This document shows positions 33,676 to 47,100 of a stretch of DNA of 64,000 nucleotides, one piece after another. Positions within the stretch are counted from its first letter, which is position 1; every line of letters begins with the position of its first letter. The stretch spans positions 9,753,501 through 9,817,500 of the forward strand of contig NC_071342.1 of assembly GCF_027744825.2 (NCBI RefSeq), given 5' to 3'. Both the position numbers and the translations under genes were made by a program. The notes beneath the pieces are model-generated. The model saw nothing but the letters and a program-made list of their open reading frames with translations. It did no database searches and was not told the origin of the DNA. Source of the stretch: Synchiropus splendidus (Eukaryota > Chordata > Actinopteri > Syngnathiformes > Callionymidae).

Positions 33676-34501
33676 AATATGGTACCTTAATATTTTCTGG
33701 CGGGAATGATCAACTGCTCATCTCAAAGACCACCAACAGCAGCGACAGTCCGCATTCTCGACCTCTTCATCGACAAAGTCTCTCAAAGAAGAACCTGTTT
33801 TTTCTGTGTTTTCCCTTCAGTGTTCTGAAATTACAAGTTAAAAGTTACAAGTTTAGTCACTTTTCCTTAATGGATGACATCAGTGTGATGTGTTTTCATC
33901 CCTAAATCTCTTTCCAGCTTTTAGAAAGTCTTCCACAGTCCCACAGAAAAATGTTTAAGCTCTATCATTTTTAAAGCATTATCAGGGAAATAAGTGAGAC
34001 AAATTGTATGAAAACTGAAATATGTGCACTTTAAGACCAGTTTTGATATCTTACCATTCAGTGCCTTCATTTGTTTTAACTTGGTATGCCATATTTGTAG
34101 CTTTATTCACTCATAGATTTCACTTATGCTGGGAAGTCGCTATCTTATTGCACTTGGGTTGTTACTGAGGGTCAATATTGTGCAATAATGTGCGTATGCC
34201 ACAATTATTTTCACTGCATTTGCTGGATAAATTAGATAAACTTTTTAAATTATTATGTTAAGCTTTCTTTCAGCATTGTACTGTGTTTCTGGTGAAACTG
34301 GAACCATTTTGTGATTATTGACAATTATGACCTCCTTCCGTTCATTACACACAGCTCCTGCATGCTGTTTGTTTTGTCCTTGGAAAAAATAATGCCTCCA
34401 TTTTTTCTCTGTAACATACAATGAGTCTTTATGATGTTGCCTTTGTTTTTAAGTTCAGGGGTGTTGTGTTGTTGAGGAGTTTATTTCCCAACATCTTCGA
34501 A

Positions 34502-34507
34502 AATAAA
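34502..34507 (+). other. Poly(A) signal AATAAA of the microprotein gene
   Basis: A canonical AATAAA lies 826 bp after the stop codon, followed about 25 bp later by a T/G-rich stretch (GTG followed by T10 and GTTGTTG) that resembles a cleavage-stimulating downstream element. This implies a 3' UTR of about 0.85 kb with no further long reading frame and an end well before srbd1. Confidence 0.6.
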
Positions 34508-34530
34508 TCTTATTTGGTTCAAGCACTTTT

Positions 34531-35260
34531 ACAGTGTTTTTTTTTTGTTGTTGAATTTGAAATTTACTACTGTTTAATCATGACTGAACAGCTGAGGAAA
34601 TAGGTTCAGGAATTCCACCTTTTCTGTCTCTCTTCCACAGCCAGAGCGCAAGGTCCGCAGTGTTTGGTCTTTAAAGGCCTGTTTAATGGTCAATCATTTC
34701 ATCTATATGCACATAGTCTTCTTAGCAACATTCCTAAATCTATGATTTTGCTAAATGTGCACCAGTATTTTAAGGAATATTGTAACTTTGTGTGAGGAAA
34801 TCAGACCTAAGGTAACATTTGCACCGACACCGTTCATAATTGTGGGTGCAATAAAACCCCGCCCACTTGGTGTCGCTGTGAGCGATGAAACATGTTTTCG
34901 TTTACGGAAGCGCCTTTCTCTAAAACCGGTGCTTTTCAGAACACGTACGTCAATTATAGTAAGTGGCTGCTGTATGTCCATAAGAAAACATAGTTTTCAT
35001 GCTCTCACGAAACCCATTTATGGCTGTGGTATGGCCTGTTAAAGCCTGTGTTCAACAGTGTTATTCAGCTGTTTTACCTGGAAGCGCCAAATTCGAAATC
35101 AAACATCACAGCGACGTGTTTTGACAGCTAGCAAACTACTGCTAGTAGTCGATTCACTGACGCTGCTTTCACAAGACTCTATTAATATAACTAGACTGTT
35201 TGTTTCATACTTTCGCGAGACTGACGAAAATTCATTAAGCATTTTGTCTGTTTTTAACAG
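34531..35260 (+). promoter_or_regulatory. Inferred srbd1 promoter region with E2F-like site
   Basis: About 0.73 kb separates the microprotein poly(A) signal from the srbd1 ATG, so the srbd1 transcription start should fall here. GCGCCAAA at 35084-35091 (TTTGGCGC on the minus strand) fits the E2F consensus TTTSSCGC. TTTCGCGAGA at 35211-35220 is one mismatch from the TCTCGCGAGA promoter palindrome. No TATA box in a convincing position was seen. Promoter identity is inferred from position. Confidence 0.45.
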
Positions 35261-38105
35261 ATGACGATGAGGAGAACCACGAACGCCAAACCAGTAAAGT
35301 ACAAAGAGTCAGATTCAGAGTTGTAAGTGTTTCACTTACCATTCTTAGGCGTACCTCAAGTATTATACTGAGAAGCCGGTTTGTTTTCATTATTCATGAG
35401 CTCTTGTATTCTTCAGACCATCAAAGGTTCAGCATATTTACATTTGTAAGGATAAGATTGATGACGTCAGCTGAGCAGTACAGTGTGCTGTAAAGGGATT
35501 TGCATGGAAGGATCTGTGCAGCTTTTATTTGTCAAATATTATTTGATTGGGAAAAAATAAACTTCAGCAGCACTGTACAATTTTCTTGTTATTTACCTTC
35601 TGTGCTTCATCAGGTCCGGTTTGGTAAGCAGTGAAGATGAAAATGAAGAATGGACACCAGAGAACACTGGTCCAAGAGCAGTGGGAGAGAAGAGGAGAGT
35701 GGTCAAGAGAGCCCCGAAACCAAAGGAGCCCAAAGCACCTAGGACTGCAAAGCCAAGAGCATCACGGAAGAAGACATCTGAGGGTACAGAGGTGAAGGAG
35801 CCGTCTTCTGGAATAGCTGGAGTGAAGAGGAAACAAACCAAAGCCAATATAGATGCTCCAAAGGAAGAGAATGATCAATCAAATGCGTCAAATATCAGAA
35901 TGAAAGAGGAGGTACGTTTTTTTGACTACCAAACCGCTAGAGTTTTTTTAATGTGTAAAACATTTTTTCATTTATTTTGACTATTATAATTGTTATAATT
36001 TAAAATGAGCCTACTTTCCACACATGCAAAGCCAAACAACACAATCAAAATTATTTCAGTTTTCATTCGTTTTTTTTGCAGAGAGTATCTTTTATCATGC
36101 AACCACCCAATCAGGACAACAACCTCGCAGGCGAGGGGCCGTCTGCCGCAAGTTGTATTGCAAAGAAAGAAGAACTGGATGAGAGTTTTACATTTGGAGA
36201 GCCTTTTCCAAAGAAACCAAGGACAGCAGGTCAACAACAAACGTCATCAGGGCAAGGCCAAATCTTCTGTAATGAACTCAACATGAACTGGAACACCATC
36301 GAGGTATTTTCATTTTGGCCTCTTTTGTTCTACTTTGCCTTTAAGTGTTTAATCTGAATGTTTTTTTGGGCAGCTCCTATCAACCCTGACATGTGTGGAC
36401 CAGTGGGTGTGTGGAAATGTTGTTAAACTTCTCCATGAGGACAATACTGTGCCGTTTATGGTCCGTTACCGCAAAGAGATGATAAACCACATGGATGCAG
36501 ATGCGGTGCGCGACGTCCAGCTGGTTTACGAAGAGCTGTGGTAATGATTCAATTATAGTAGATACCATCCTGAGCCTGTATTTTCCCATACCTCTTCATT
36601 AAATATTATCTTGAATTTCTCAAGAGAAACCTCACTCGGTAGTAAATGCTTAGCATATGGAAGATTACAGAGAGTACAGATCTTAATCCATTGTGCAATA
36701 ATGACGGGAGTTTGAGTGATGCAAATGTAACCTTTATTCGGCTTTGGAATCAAAATGTGCATTTTGACATCATCCACGTAATTGTAGTTTTTAGAGTCTC
36801 ATGTTCTTTTCCAGGTCCCATTGACGTTTTTCTGCCTAAGAATTTCTCCAATGAGATTTGAATGGACGTCTAAAAGCCCGTAAAATAAATTGACGTTTTG
36901 GATATAGAAAACGTGTTCGCTTTTTTGACCACTGGGTGGTGCTGATTGACAGAATATAAGCTACTTTCGGTTATTTTTATGAGTTAATTCAGGTGTTGCT
37001 CTCTGTCCTCACTCGTCATACGATTTGTAATTTATTGAAACTGGTGTGTTTTACTGTCCAGTACTTTGGCCAAGAAGACTCAGTCGGTGATACAGACGCT
37101 CAGTAAAGACGGAGTACTAACGGCAGAATTGGAGCAAAGCCTCAGGAGCTGTAAATCAACTGATGAATTGGATCATGTGGTAAGAGAAAATGTCATGTCC
37201 TCAAATTATATAATAATCACCAGTAAGATTTGGATTGTGTGTTGTTATCGTGCTGTTCTTCATGTCTCCAGTATACTCCTTACAAGAAGGGCAGCAAGCA
37301 GACAAAAGCCTGTCGAGCAAAAGCTCTTGGCCTCCATGATGCCGCGTCCAGGCTGATAGAAGCCCCACATATGCTTGACCTACAGGCATGGGTGAAACCT
37401 GATACTCCAGGTATCACAGATTAGATTATTTGAATGTAATAAGACCTGTCACACTTCATAAAATTGAATGAGCCAAAATAAAAAAAATAAAATCTATCAA
37501 ACATTCATCTATCAACTACAATTAGAATTTACTGTGAAATCATTTACTACTCTTAAGATCATTGTACATATCTTCATATTTCTTAAGATTTTGGTGTTAT
37601 TGTGATGAATGATTTTATTGAATTAAATGACCAAATCATATTTAGATTATTGAAATGAAATTGTGGTCTTACTGAAGTGTGAACACACGCCACATATCTT
37701 AATATTCAACTGTTGTATAAGGACCCAATGTTTGTGTGTGGTCAGGTCTGTCATCACTGGATGAAGTGGCGACAGGTGTGGGACATATTTTGGCAGACAT
37801 GATCGCCAAAGACCCGGAGACTCTAACCCATGTGAAAATATTGTAAGAAATTCAACCCATACATTCCTCTATTTTGATTTAGAGTTTCACAAAGTCTCCC
37901 TTTCATTGATTTTGGACTCTTCGTGGACAGATGTGAGAACAACAATGTGACCATCCAGTCGTCTTTGGCCAAATCTGCGAACAAAGAAAAGGGGAAGCCA
38001 GATGCTCAAAAGCCAGGCGCAAAGGATTCCAAAGTCAAGGACATCGACAAGTTCCACCTCTACCTCGATTTCATCAGTAATGTCAAGCAGATTCAGCCTC
38101 ACCAG
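35261..38105 (+). CDS. srbd1: srbd1 coding exons 1-8 (N-terminal tail and Tex N-terminal core)
   Basis: This is a compact cluster with introns of about 70 to 520 bp. Exon 1 starts at ATG 35261 ([10 protein letters not shown]) and ends in phase 2 at GTAAGT. The ATG directly follows an acceptor-like TGTTTTTAACAG, so a non-coding leader exon upstream is possible. A second in-frame ATG at 35267 has the better Kozak context. Exon 2 is rich in K, R, P and E ([11 protein letters not shown], then [14 protein letters not shown]), consistent with a disordered nuclear tail. Exon 3 carries the short conserved [13 protein letters not shown] motif. Exons 4-8 encode the folded core: [68 protein letters not shown] and [10 protein letters not shown]. 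The phases join without gaps. Confidence 0.96.
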
Positions 38106-41100
38106 GTGATATCACTGTGCCTCTTTTATCTTTGCTGCACTCTTATTATTGAAGTACTTTTTACCTAACACGATAGCAAGTAAACTAGGGCTCAAGTGTT
38201 TAAGTTAGGGGTCAGACTTGTTGGAAAAACTAATGTAATTAATTAGAGGTTTCATAATTAATGAAAAATGATTCATCTCGTTTAAATATGAATTAAATCT
38301 CTTTTAATATTACTTAAATTGAATCTGGTCTCATGTGCTCAAACATCAGGGCTTAAGTGCTCCGGTGATGAGAAAACTCATAGAGTGGACAGAACAGGTT
38401 TTTTTGTATTTCAATCCTGAATTTTTTAAATGTCAATTTTCTACTCCTTCTTCATGAATATCTTGGTTATGACATCACGCTTTGTCATGTGATGTAGAGC
38501 ACTGAAAAATGTGAAAGAAAGTTTACGCATTGTTTAACATCAATTAATTGACATGAATGCCAAAACCCTAATTCAAGTATGTGCTGAACGTTAGAAGACT
38601 ATTGGAGCTTAAGGCTGAGTGACAATTCCTTTTACTTTCCTGCATCTGTGTCATATTCAATTCTGATTATCAGAGAATATATTGATGGGACTTCAAATGT
38701 TTGTGTGTTGTCTAAAATAACAGATGATCATATTTGTGGTCCAGCCCATGAGAAGTGACTTTATTGGCCTTGAATGTGTTATTAACTCTTAACCTGTGCT
38801 TGCTTTTTAACGACACTCACAGATAAATGTGCACCATCTGTTTCTGTTTGTGTCATGTCCGTCTACTCCATGTGTGCCTGATTCTGAATGCTACCCATGT
38901 CAGTCACAGTTAGTTCTGACTGCTCTTCGGTATTTACCCCCCTTGTGCCATGCTCTGCCGCTGCCTCTCTCCCCCTGTCTACCCTCTGACTGGTGGGTTA
39001 CTCAGAGTTGGTCCTGGGCCTCTTGTGTCACCACAACTCCCATCACTTGCAGCCTCTCTGCCACATCACACTCTTTGGCAACCACACTGTGCCCTACAGT
39101 CATGCAGTCACACAAACACAGCAGCGTGTACACACACTTACTCACACACATGCACACCCTGCTAGACCCCTCAATCTCTCCTTTTAACATATGTGACATG
39201 TCCCCTGCCGACATGCCATTGGATTAGAGCGCTTTGACTGACAGGCGCTTTCCTTTAGTGACAGCTATTGCTGCTGGGCCCACAGGCGGATGGAGGGACG
39301 AGATGAGGGAGCAGAGGGAGGGAGAGAGCGCACTGCACAGATGAGTGACGTTGAGCTCTGTACATTACTTGTCGTGCTCTCCACAGACCTCCCTTCCTCT
39401 CGTCCTGCCGAAAACGCAGCCCACCAACACTCTCCACACCTCCCCTCTCCCCCTCTCGTGTGTTTGTGGGGCCTTTAATTCGATGACTCGCCTTTGTCAT
39501 GGAGTGTTAATCCTCAGACTGCTGTGACCCTGCTAGCTGTCAGATTCCGGCTAAAATGAACCTTTTCTTGCCATCAAGTCGGCGGGTTGGGAGAGCAGGT
39601 GGGAAATATGTTTTGACAGGAGGCATGTGTGTGAGTACACACTTGCCCATTTGCTTCATCACATTTTATTAAGCTCCAGCTTTGTCAGACGTTAAGAGCT
39701 GGCATTTATGATTAAAAGAGAACTGTGAACCTTAAAACCTCACCGACAGATCACCTCAGACTACAAGGGAAAAAACCTTTTTGGTATGAGCATGCAAATG
39801 ACGACGTCGTCGACTTATTCTTGCAAAATTATGAATAAAATGACAAGAAATTAAAACATAACATAACATGACAATTCATAATGAAAGACATGAAATTAAA
39901 TCACAAAAAACTAGTAATAATGATGAAGGTTAAGGACGGATGGATGATGGAGGGAGGAATGGGGGCGAGAGAGAGTGTGGGATGGATGGATGGATGGAGG
40001 TTGAAGGATGATGGAGGGAGTGAGAGGGATGGATGGATAATGATCTGCGTTTGACCATTGACATTCGTATAATAGGCCAAGAGTTTGTGATGATTCATTG
40101 AGATGAGTCAATCTTTTCTCTGGTAAGAATAATTGTATACATGTTGCGCTAGTTAGGAATTTATTTTCCTTAAAAAAATAAATAAAATCGGAATACAGGT
40201 TTTAGGTTCTAAAATACATATGTTTTGACGGGATTGGTTTGTTTCTCTGTGTGTTTAAGATGACATGAAGAGTTATGGACTGATTTGGATGACGTTTTCA
40301 GGAATTATCTGAAATGGCACAAGAAACAAATGATGCAATTTTGGGAGTGATCCGGTGATCTGAATTTTTGTCTGCTTCTGTATTTGAGGCCTATTAGCCA
40401 GTAACCATTAAAAAGTAATGAATATTATCTTGTTAAGACAATAAATAGAATGACCTTGTATACATATATCTGAAAGGTCAGAACACATACTGCTCAACTC
40501 TTTCTAATTCCACACTGACTTCAGATAGTTAAAGGGTCACTTGAAAAGCCGTCATCTAGCCGCTGTTTGATATTGAAGGATGAATGGATTTAAAAACGTC
40601 TGTATTTTTCATAGATACATGCGTAAAAGGAAAGTCCAGCCATTCACTGAGTGAGGACGTTAAGATGCGTGAGAGCTGCTAATCATTTGAAGTTAAAGCC
40701 TGGTGACAGATCTGTTTGAAATGCTTAGGTCAGGCTTAACTCTATCAGATTTGATCCCGGACTGTCTTCATACGCCACACATTTACCTCCTGGCAACTAG
40801 TAATCAATGTGCCTGCGTGAATTTGTTCATCATGCTGCGGAAAGTAATCAGATTTGAATTCTGATCAGCGGTAGATAAGCGCTCACGTCGGGGTTTTGCC
40901 TGGAGAAGAGCTGAAATCACAGGAACTGTTCCATTGAATTAATGGCTTGTTTTGATTGATGACAGAAAGGTGATGGGACTGTGCAGTACTCATGTCCAAT
41001 TTGTTTTCATGCATAAATGGTTGTGCGATTGTGATATAAACTATTATTCATCCCTCATCTCTGTATACAGCAGGTGGCCTCAGTGAGTTTTGGTGATGTA

Positions 41101-44100
41101 AATCTGAAATAGTGTGGCTTTAATATCAACCAAATTAGAAGTGTTAGGTGCATCAAATGGTTGTGGAGTACTAGATTTGCCACGCAATCTGAGGGACGGT
41201 CTTGGAACCCTACTGTCTTCTGTCAGATCGTGAGGCCAAAAATGATGACTTATTTTAAGCATAAGTGGAAGACCTATGCTAAGATTTAAGCTTCTTAAGT
41301 AGCACCAACAAGTTTGTTGAATAGTTCCCATTGTAGACACCACATAAACCTAAGAGAGTTTGCGAAGGTCTGCACCCATCATGACTTTTGATTGATCAAT
41401 AGATCAATTCCTCATATTCAAGCAGCCTATAAGAGGATGTGTCGCACAGATGATCCGCAGAGCAGCCATACAGAGCAACAATCCTCAAGTCTACACCAGC
41501 AATATGCAACTGTACAACAAAGTTCAACTACACAACACATTTTTTCTTTTTGGTTAAGTGTGTTTGAGAGTTTCTCCCAGAAATACAAATTTTGTTGTCT
41601 TTTTATTTGTTAAATTTAATTTAAAACATGACCTTTATTATGATCTGCTGTCGGAGTGGGCCATCAAATGTACCAATAAAAGCAAACCTCATTGTATCAT
41701 AAATTAATCCTTAAATATTATACACTATTTATTAATGATAATAAATATTGATTTGGACAAGAATGGTTTTGCCATGACGATACAATTTAATGGGCTACAA
41801 AATTAAACTTTTTTTAAACTTTTATTACTGTTTATTTTAGGATGTCAAACCAAGAGAAGTGAAGCAAATAATGATCATTTTTGATAATGGGATGAATTTG
41901 TGGACAAAAAACCCAAATAGCTTATATAATGAAAAGGCAAAGTAACATGAGACAAAATAGGTAATCTATATTTCAGTAACATATTTTTTTTAATTTTCAA
42001 TTAGAAATTGTCAAGTAGGACAGAAATGTAACAAATATTGAATTATTGTTAATAGTTGCGGGAAGAAACAAAAAGATCCAAAATTCTGCTCTCATGCTTG
42101 ACATTTCATAAGTTGAGATAGTAAGGAAAATTACTTGGTATAATTTAAAATGCTCTTTGAATTGCGCTAATTCCAGATGTGTCCTGAACTGTTGTGTATT
42201 ATTCCTCGGTGAGTTTCTCTGTTTACATGTGGGTGGCTGTGTTGATGAGAGTTCCTCAAAAGGAAGGGTGAGAAGGACAAGGAGACACAGAGTGAGAGGA
42301 CAGACTTTGGCTGCCTGCCCTCCCTCCCTCTGGGGTGAGTGGACGGTCGAGGAAGGCGTGTCTGTCTGGTCATGTCAGAGTTTGGCCGGAACCTCGCCAC
42401 CTGTCACTGTTAGCTTATCCAGCAAGGAGATACACACTTCTCTCTCTGTCTCACATCATCCTTCCTTTGAGATCAACCTCTGTCCAAGCAATGACCCAAT
42501 CCAGGCAGAAACTGAGAGACATGCATACAGACACTTGATTTTCAACAGGATAGAAGTCAAGCAAGGACACACTCCGGCTGCTTATTGTGTGATTATATAT
42601 GTGCTTGTAATACATGTAACATTTTAAAACAAATTACATATGAATATATCTTTTGCTTACATAGTTTGCATACGTGTATCCTTCATCTGCAGTCTTTGAG
42701 TATTAATTGATGTGCGACCTTATTGTCATTCTTACACAGTCTTTTTAACCCGCTTGAGAATCAGATTAGAAACTAGATTTTCTTCTTTTTCGTGTTTAGT
42801 TTTCGTGTTCTTTTTCTTCTTCTTCATAATGATCTGCAGGTGAATGGGAAGCAGTTTAGTGAGGAGTTACGCAATGTTGTTTTCAGAGTTAATAACCTAT
42901 GAGGATGTTTTCATTCCGACAGTAAGTTTATCTAAAATATGTGTGAGCTTTTTAGACTAAAAATATTCCAGCCTTGTTTACTCTTAAGTATCTGACGTGA
43001 CTCGTAGGCTTTTTGTTTTCAAATGAACCAATAGGTGTTTAGCGTGCTTCCTTTCAGCGCTTGTTAAACTTCCGAGCTTTGATGGAAATCACTTGGGAAA
43101 TCTCATCACAGTCAGCGCAGCAGCCCGGGGCAGAAACATGCCAACAGTGGAGAAATCCAACTTTCATCAACATTCAGGAAAAGCTCCGTCGCATTAATAC
43201 ACGCCTTTGCCGTGTAAATTCGAGGGTGCAGCTAAGCACTAATGGTTGTGGCACGGGTCTGAAGAGTTGGGTGGGGGGCAGGCCTTGCGGTCCTGATGCT
43301 GATGGTGGCATTGTGGTGGCATTTGTCAGCTTGCTTCTTCCGCTTGGGCTCCAGATTGACGTCTTTTTTTTTCCTTTCCCTGTGCTGAAGCGAGCAAAAG
43401 GTTCCCACTGAAAAGGTCAGACACTTACTACTGTTTGCTTAACAGCACATAACAGTTGTGTGATGGCAGGAGGGTGTTTGAGGCGGACGAGGCACATCAG
43501 GCCATCGGGGAAACTTCAGGCTTGTTTCCCAAAATAGTTCAATTTTGTCTTGTTTTTTGTCTTCAGGATCCTGGCCTGCTTATATTTCTCTGGTCTTAAA
43601 TGATGTCAAACCAGACATCATGTAGCTTTTATAGAAGTATTTGAAGTCCCATAGACAGCACTGGGGCGTCCCTGTGAGAGACTTTCAGGCTGTGCTAATC
43701 CCAGCTTTAATCACCTCTGACCCGAAATGACTGCCGAGTGTCTGTGCTGTTAAAGTTTTGAGAAGCATCTTAAGCAGAAATAATTTCAGCCAGCCACCAA
43801 TCCTGCAGTACATAACTACAACTGAAACAAACCACAGCTGATTCTTTTTGTTTTGTGTCACGCACCACTCATGGTTTCGCGCCTTCCACCACAATGCCAG
43901 TACAACACCTTTCTTTATAGGAAAGTGCAGAATCAAACCTGTTTTTATTCTGCACATTAATTAACGTTAATAAAAATGGATAAATAATTACCAGATTATG
44001 ACTCAATACTATCCATGTTTTTGTCAGTGTTTGTATTTAGGTTCTTAAATTTGATGAAATGATGGGAGTTGGGGCTTCACAACCTTGTGAATTCAGGGCA

Positions 44101-47100
44101 TCTCATCTCTTTCTCTATTCCTACTGGAGTTGCGGGAGGCGAGAGCACATCCCAGCTATATGTGAAAAGCAGGGGACACCTCTTTTGCAGGCTACATACA
44201 AGCAAACTAGCATTCACACCTACTTAAAATTTAGAGTCACTACTACTCATTTTTGGACTGAGGGAGGAAACCAGAGTGCCAGGAGAAAAGGCACGCACGT
44301 GGAGAAACTTAGGAAAGACGCAGGTTCACTTCTTCCTGTTGGTTGCCACCTGCTAGAGTCAAACTTGCAACCTTCTTGCTGTGAGACTGCACACCTATCC
44401 TCAACGTCACCGTTTAAACATCTGCTCTATATGCATCTATAGTCTAAGGTCACTGTAATGGCCAATGGCTGCTTCAGCTTTTCCAACTGCAGGTCTCACC
44501 ACCCAAAGAGCATCTAAATTTGTTTGTGTCTCTGTATGTGTACCTGCATGATGACTATTTGATCTTATTTATAAATTACAGCTATGGTCTTTTGTGTGTG
44601 TTCAGGTGCTGGCCATCAACAGAGGAGAAAGTCTGAAGATTTTGATGGTGAAGGTGAACATTCCCGACAGAGTGAAGAACAACTTCACCTGGTGGTGTAT
44701 CAACAACAGGTCAAGCTAGCCTCCTGTTATGTAACTCTGCTTAATTGGTCAACTGAGATGTAAAGATTGACATCTTGTGCAACAACCATTCACTATTGAT
44801 GCAGTGCGTAATCCTGAGACGAAAGATTCATGTGGTGATAACCTAATATTTTCAAATATTGATGCATTAAATTTTGTTTTGCTTGACTGACAGCCTGACT
44901 TATGTTGGAACTTGTAATATTAACTGTAAAATGAAAATGTATTTAACCTTTTTTATTCAAAATTATCTTGTATGTCTCTGTCATTAGAAAAGACATTGTA
45001 TTCCTTTGTTTTAATTGTTGTTTTTAATTGTACTTGATTAAATTAATCTTTTCGATTATTTCCCTGCAGGTGGCGACCCAAGTCGTTTGCTGTTAAAGAA
45101 CTCTTTGATATATTGAAGAACTCGGTGGAGGATTCATATAAACGACTCATTTTACCATTCCTCTCCAGAACATTCCGGTAGATTTCTTATTTTGCAGGTC
45201 AGTGAAGTCTGAACAAATGATAAATTGACAACCTTTTGTCTGTTGTTTAAAGGTCCAAACTAACAAGCGTGGCAGAGAAAGAATCCATCGCTATGTTTGT
45301 GCGGAACCTTCGCCAGCGCTTGTTGGTGTCACCTGTGAGGGGTTGTGTGGTCATGGGTGTGGACCCTGGTTTCAGACATGGTTGTAAGCTGGCAATCCTG
45401 TCACCCACTAGTAAGTAAAGACAGCGTTATGCTGGGAGAAGGTTAGATGCTGAGCTATTTATCGTCTTATTTATTTTGGTATTTTTTCTTTGACCCTTCT
45501 CTGACAATTCAACTGTGAACCTTTCATGTACATTGGCATACATGCCTTCTATATATGACTCTGCGGGACTAATGAAGGCCATCCAATCAATCTAGTATTG
45601 TAAGAGTAGTGTGCATGGACACATCCATACTTCAGCTTCATCATTTCAGTGTGAAAACTTGAAAAATATTCCCAACCTGAAACACTTCCTCTCGTTAAAC
45701 TAAAAAAAAAAATGAATAAATAAATAAAATTGTGTGCCGGTACGTGACATGATACTAGGTGGCATAACTCTGGTAGATGACTGCTGTGTGCATGAGTTTT
45801 TACATGTGACCGTGTGTCTATCACAGCATGCCCCGCAGTGGGAGGGGCTCCTCACTGTGCCATGGATGGTCCCACCCTCTGGGTCAGTGATTGTGTGGCT
45901 TCAGGCCATGTAGATACTCTTTCAAGAGGCATATATCAGGTGTCAGCCCACCGGTGTGATGTGGCCACTGCTTTGGTGTTAAACATCCTGATAGAACCAC
46001 CCTTATGCAAATGATTCCTACACAGCAACACTGCATATATTTCATGGTCTTCTTTGACAACCATATATACCGTGTGAGACCAAACCTAAGAAATAGCATT
46101 TTCCATATCCTGCTAGTCAAACAGCAATTGCCATCTCAGTTATACAACGATATATTTATCCACAATAGAATATTGTTTTAGATTTTTTTTTTTTCATTTA
46201 TCAAGCTGCATTGTACATTTTGCAATACAATGTGACTTTATTTAATAATAGACCAGGTACGCTGAAATGATCCCGGCCATTATAAATGCTACTCTATTAA
46301 TCTAGTCATTGAACTCCACTTCTAAAGTGGTCATTTGCCAAAATGTTGTACTTTTTTAGTCATAATAAAATGTGTGAAAAGTATCACTTATGGTGTGAAA
46401 ATTAATTTCTGAATGAATGCACACGTTTTGCAAGCAGTGGCTTTAATACCTTTATACCTTTATACCGTTAACAGAATCATACATTTTGAAAAAACAGATA
46501 TTAAAAACAGATGTCCAGTGCAACATAATTATGAATACTCTGGTTTTGTTGTGCAATATAGAGCTACGTTCTACGTTCTTGTTATATTGTTTCCCTTTTT
46601 TATTTTCTTGTGGTGCCATTTTTGGTTATTCAGATTATTTACTAAACTATTTCCTATGTATCTGATGATCCATATCAACATATTAATAAGATAATAATTT
46701 GTCATATACTTCCACATAACAATTTGTATCAAGTGTCGTTTTATGCGTTTACGTGATGATTATCTCTAATAATTGCATTATTTTGTTTATTTATTTATTT
46801 TGTTAATTTGTAGTAAACATGTCTTGTCAATGTGCTTTCAGGTCAGATTCTTCACACAGATGTGATGTACCTGCATAATTCATCCCAAGCAGTTGGCAAA
46901 CTGCGTCACCTCCTGACCAAATACAGGTACTACGACACATTTTTGTTGCATACGAAGTGCGCCGTTTTAAAAATATGAAAGGTTTGTCGATATTTACAGA
47001 TGATATTGTAGTGATTATGTTTTTGCCCTCATGTCTTCTACCCACTTGTCAGTTGCACCAAGGTTGTCATCGGAAATGGGACAGCATGTCGAGAGACTGA

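Larger units (their letters stand above)
38106..44605. other. srbd1 intron 8 (6.5 kb)
   Basis: Between coding exons 8 and 9. Contains a GGAT-type microsatellite region (39938-40036), AT-rich stretches and the fish interspersed repeat at 44085-44425. The longest open frame (42157-42627) has no recognisable domain and no supporting splice or codon pattern. Confidence 0.7.

Noticed and set aside
33676..35260. Eroded SLC35A4 transporter coding sequence downstream of the microprotein
   Set aside because: The three forward frames contain many stops. None of the hydrophobic, multi-pass segments expected of a nucleotide-sugar transporter could be recognised.
42157..42627. 156-residue plus-strand open frame in srbd1 intron 8
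   Set aside because: No recognisable domain and no splice or codon pattern. Composition looks like intronic sequence, and length alone is not convincing at this scale.
42940..43411. Frame with a plausible acceptor as an extra srbd1 exon
   Set aside because: Exon 8 (QIQPHQ) joins exon 9 (VLAINRG) in phase and matches other vertebrates with no missing residues, so no exon is needed between them.
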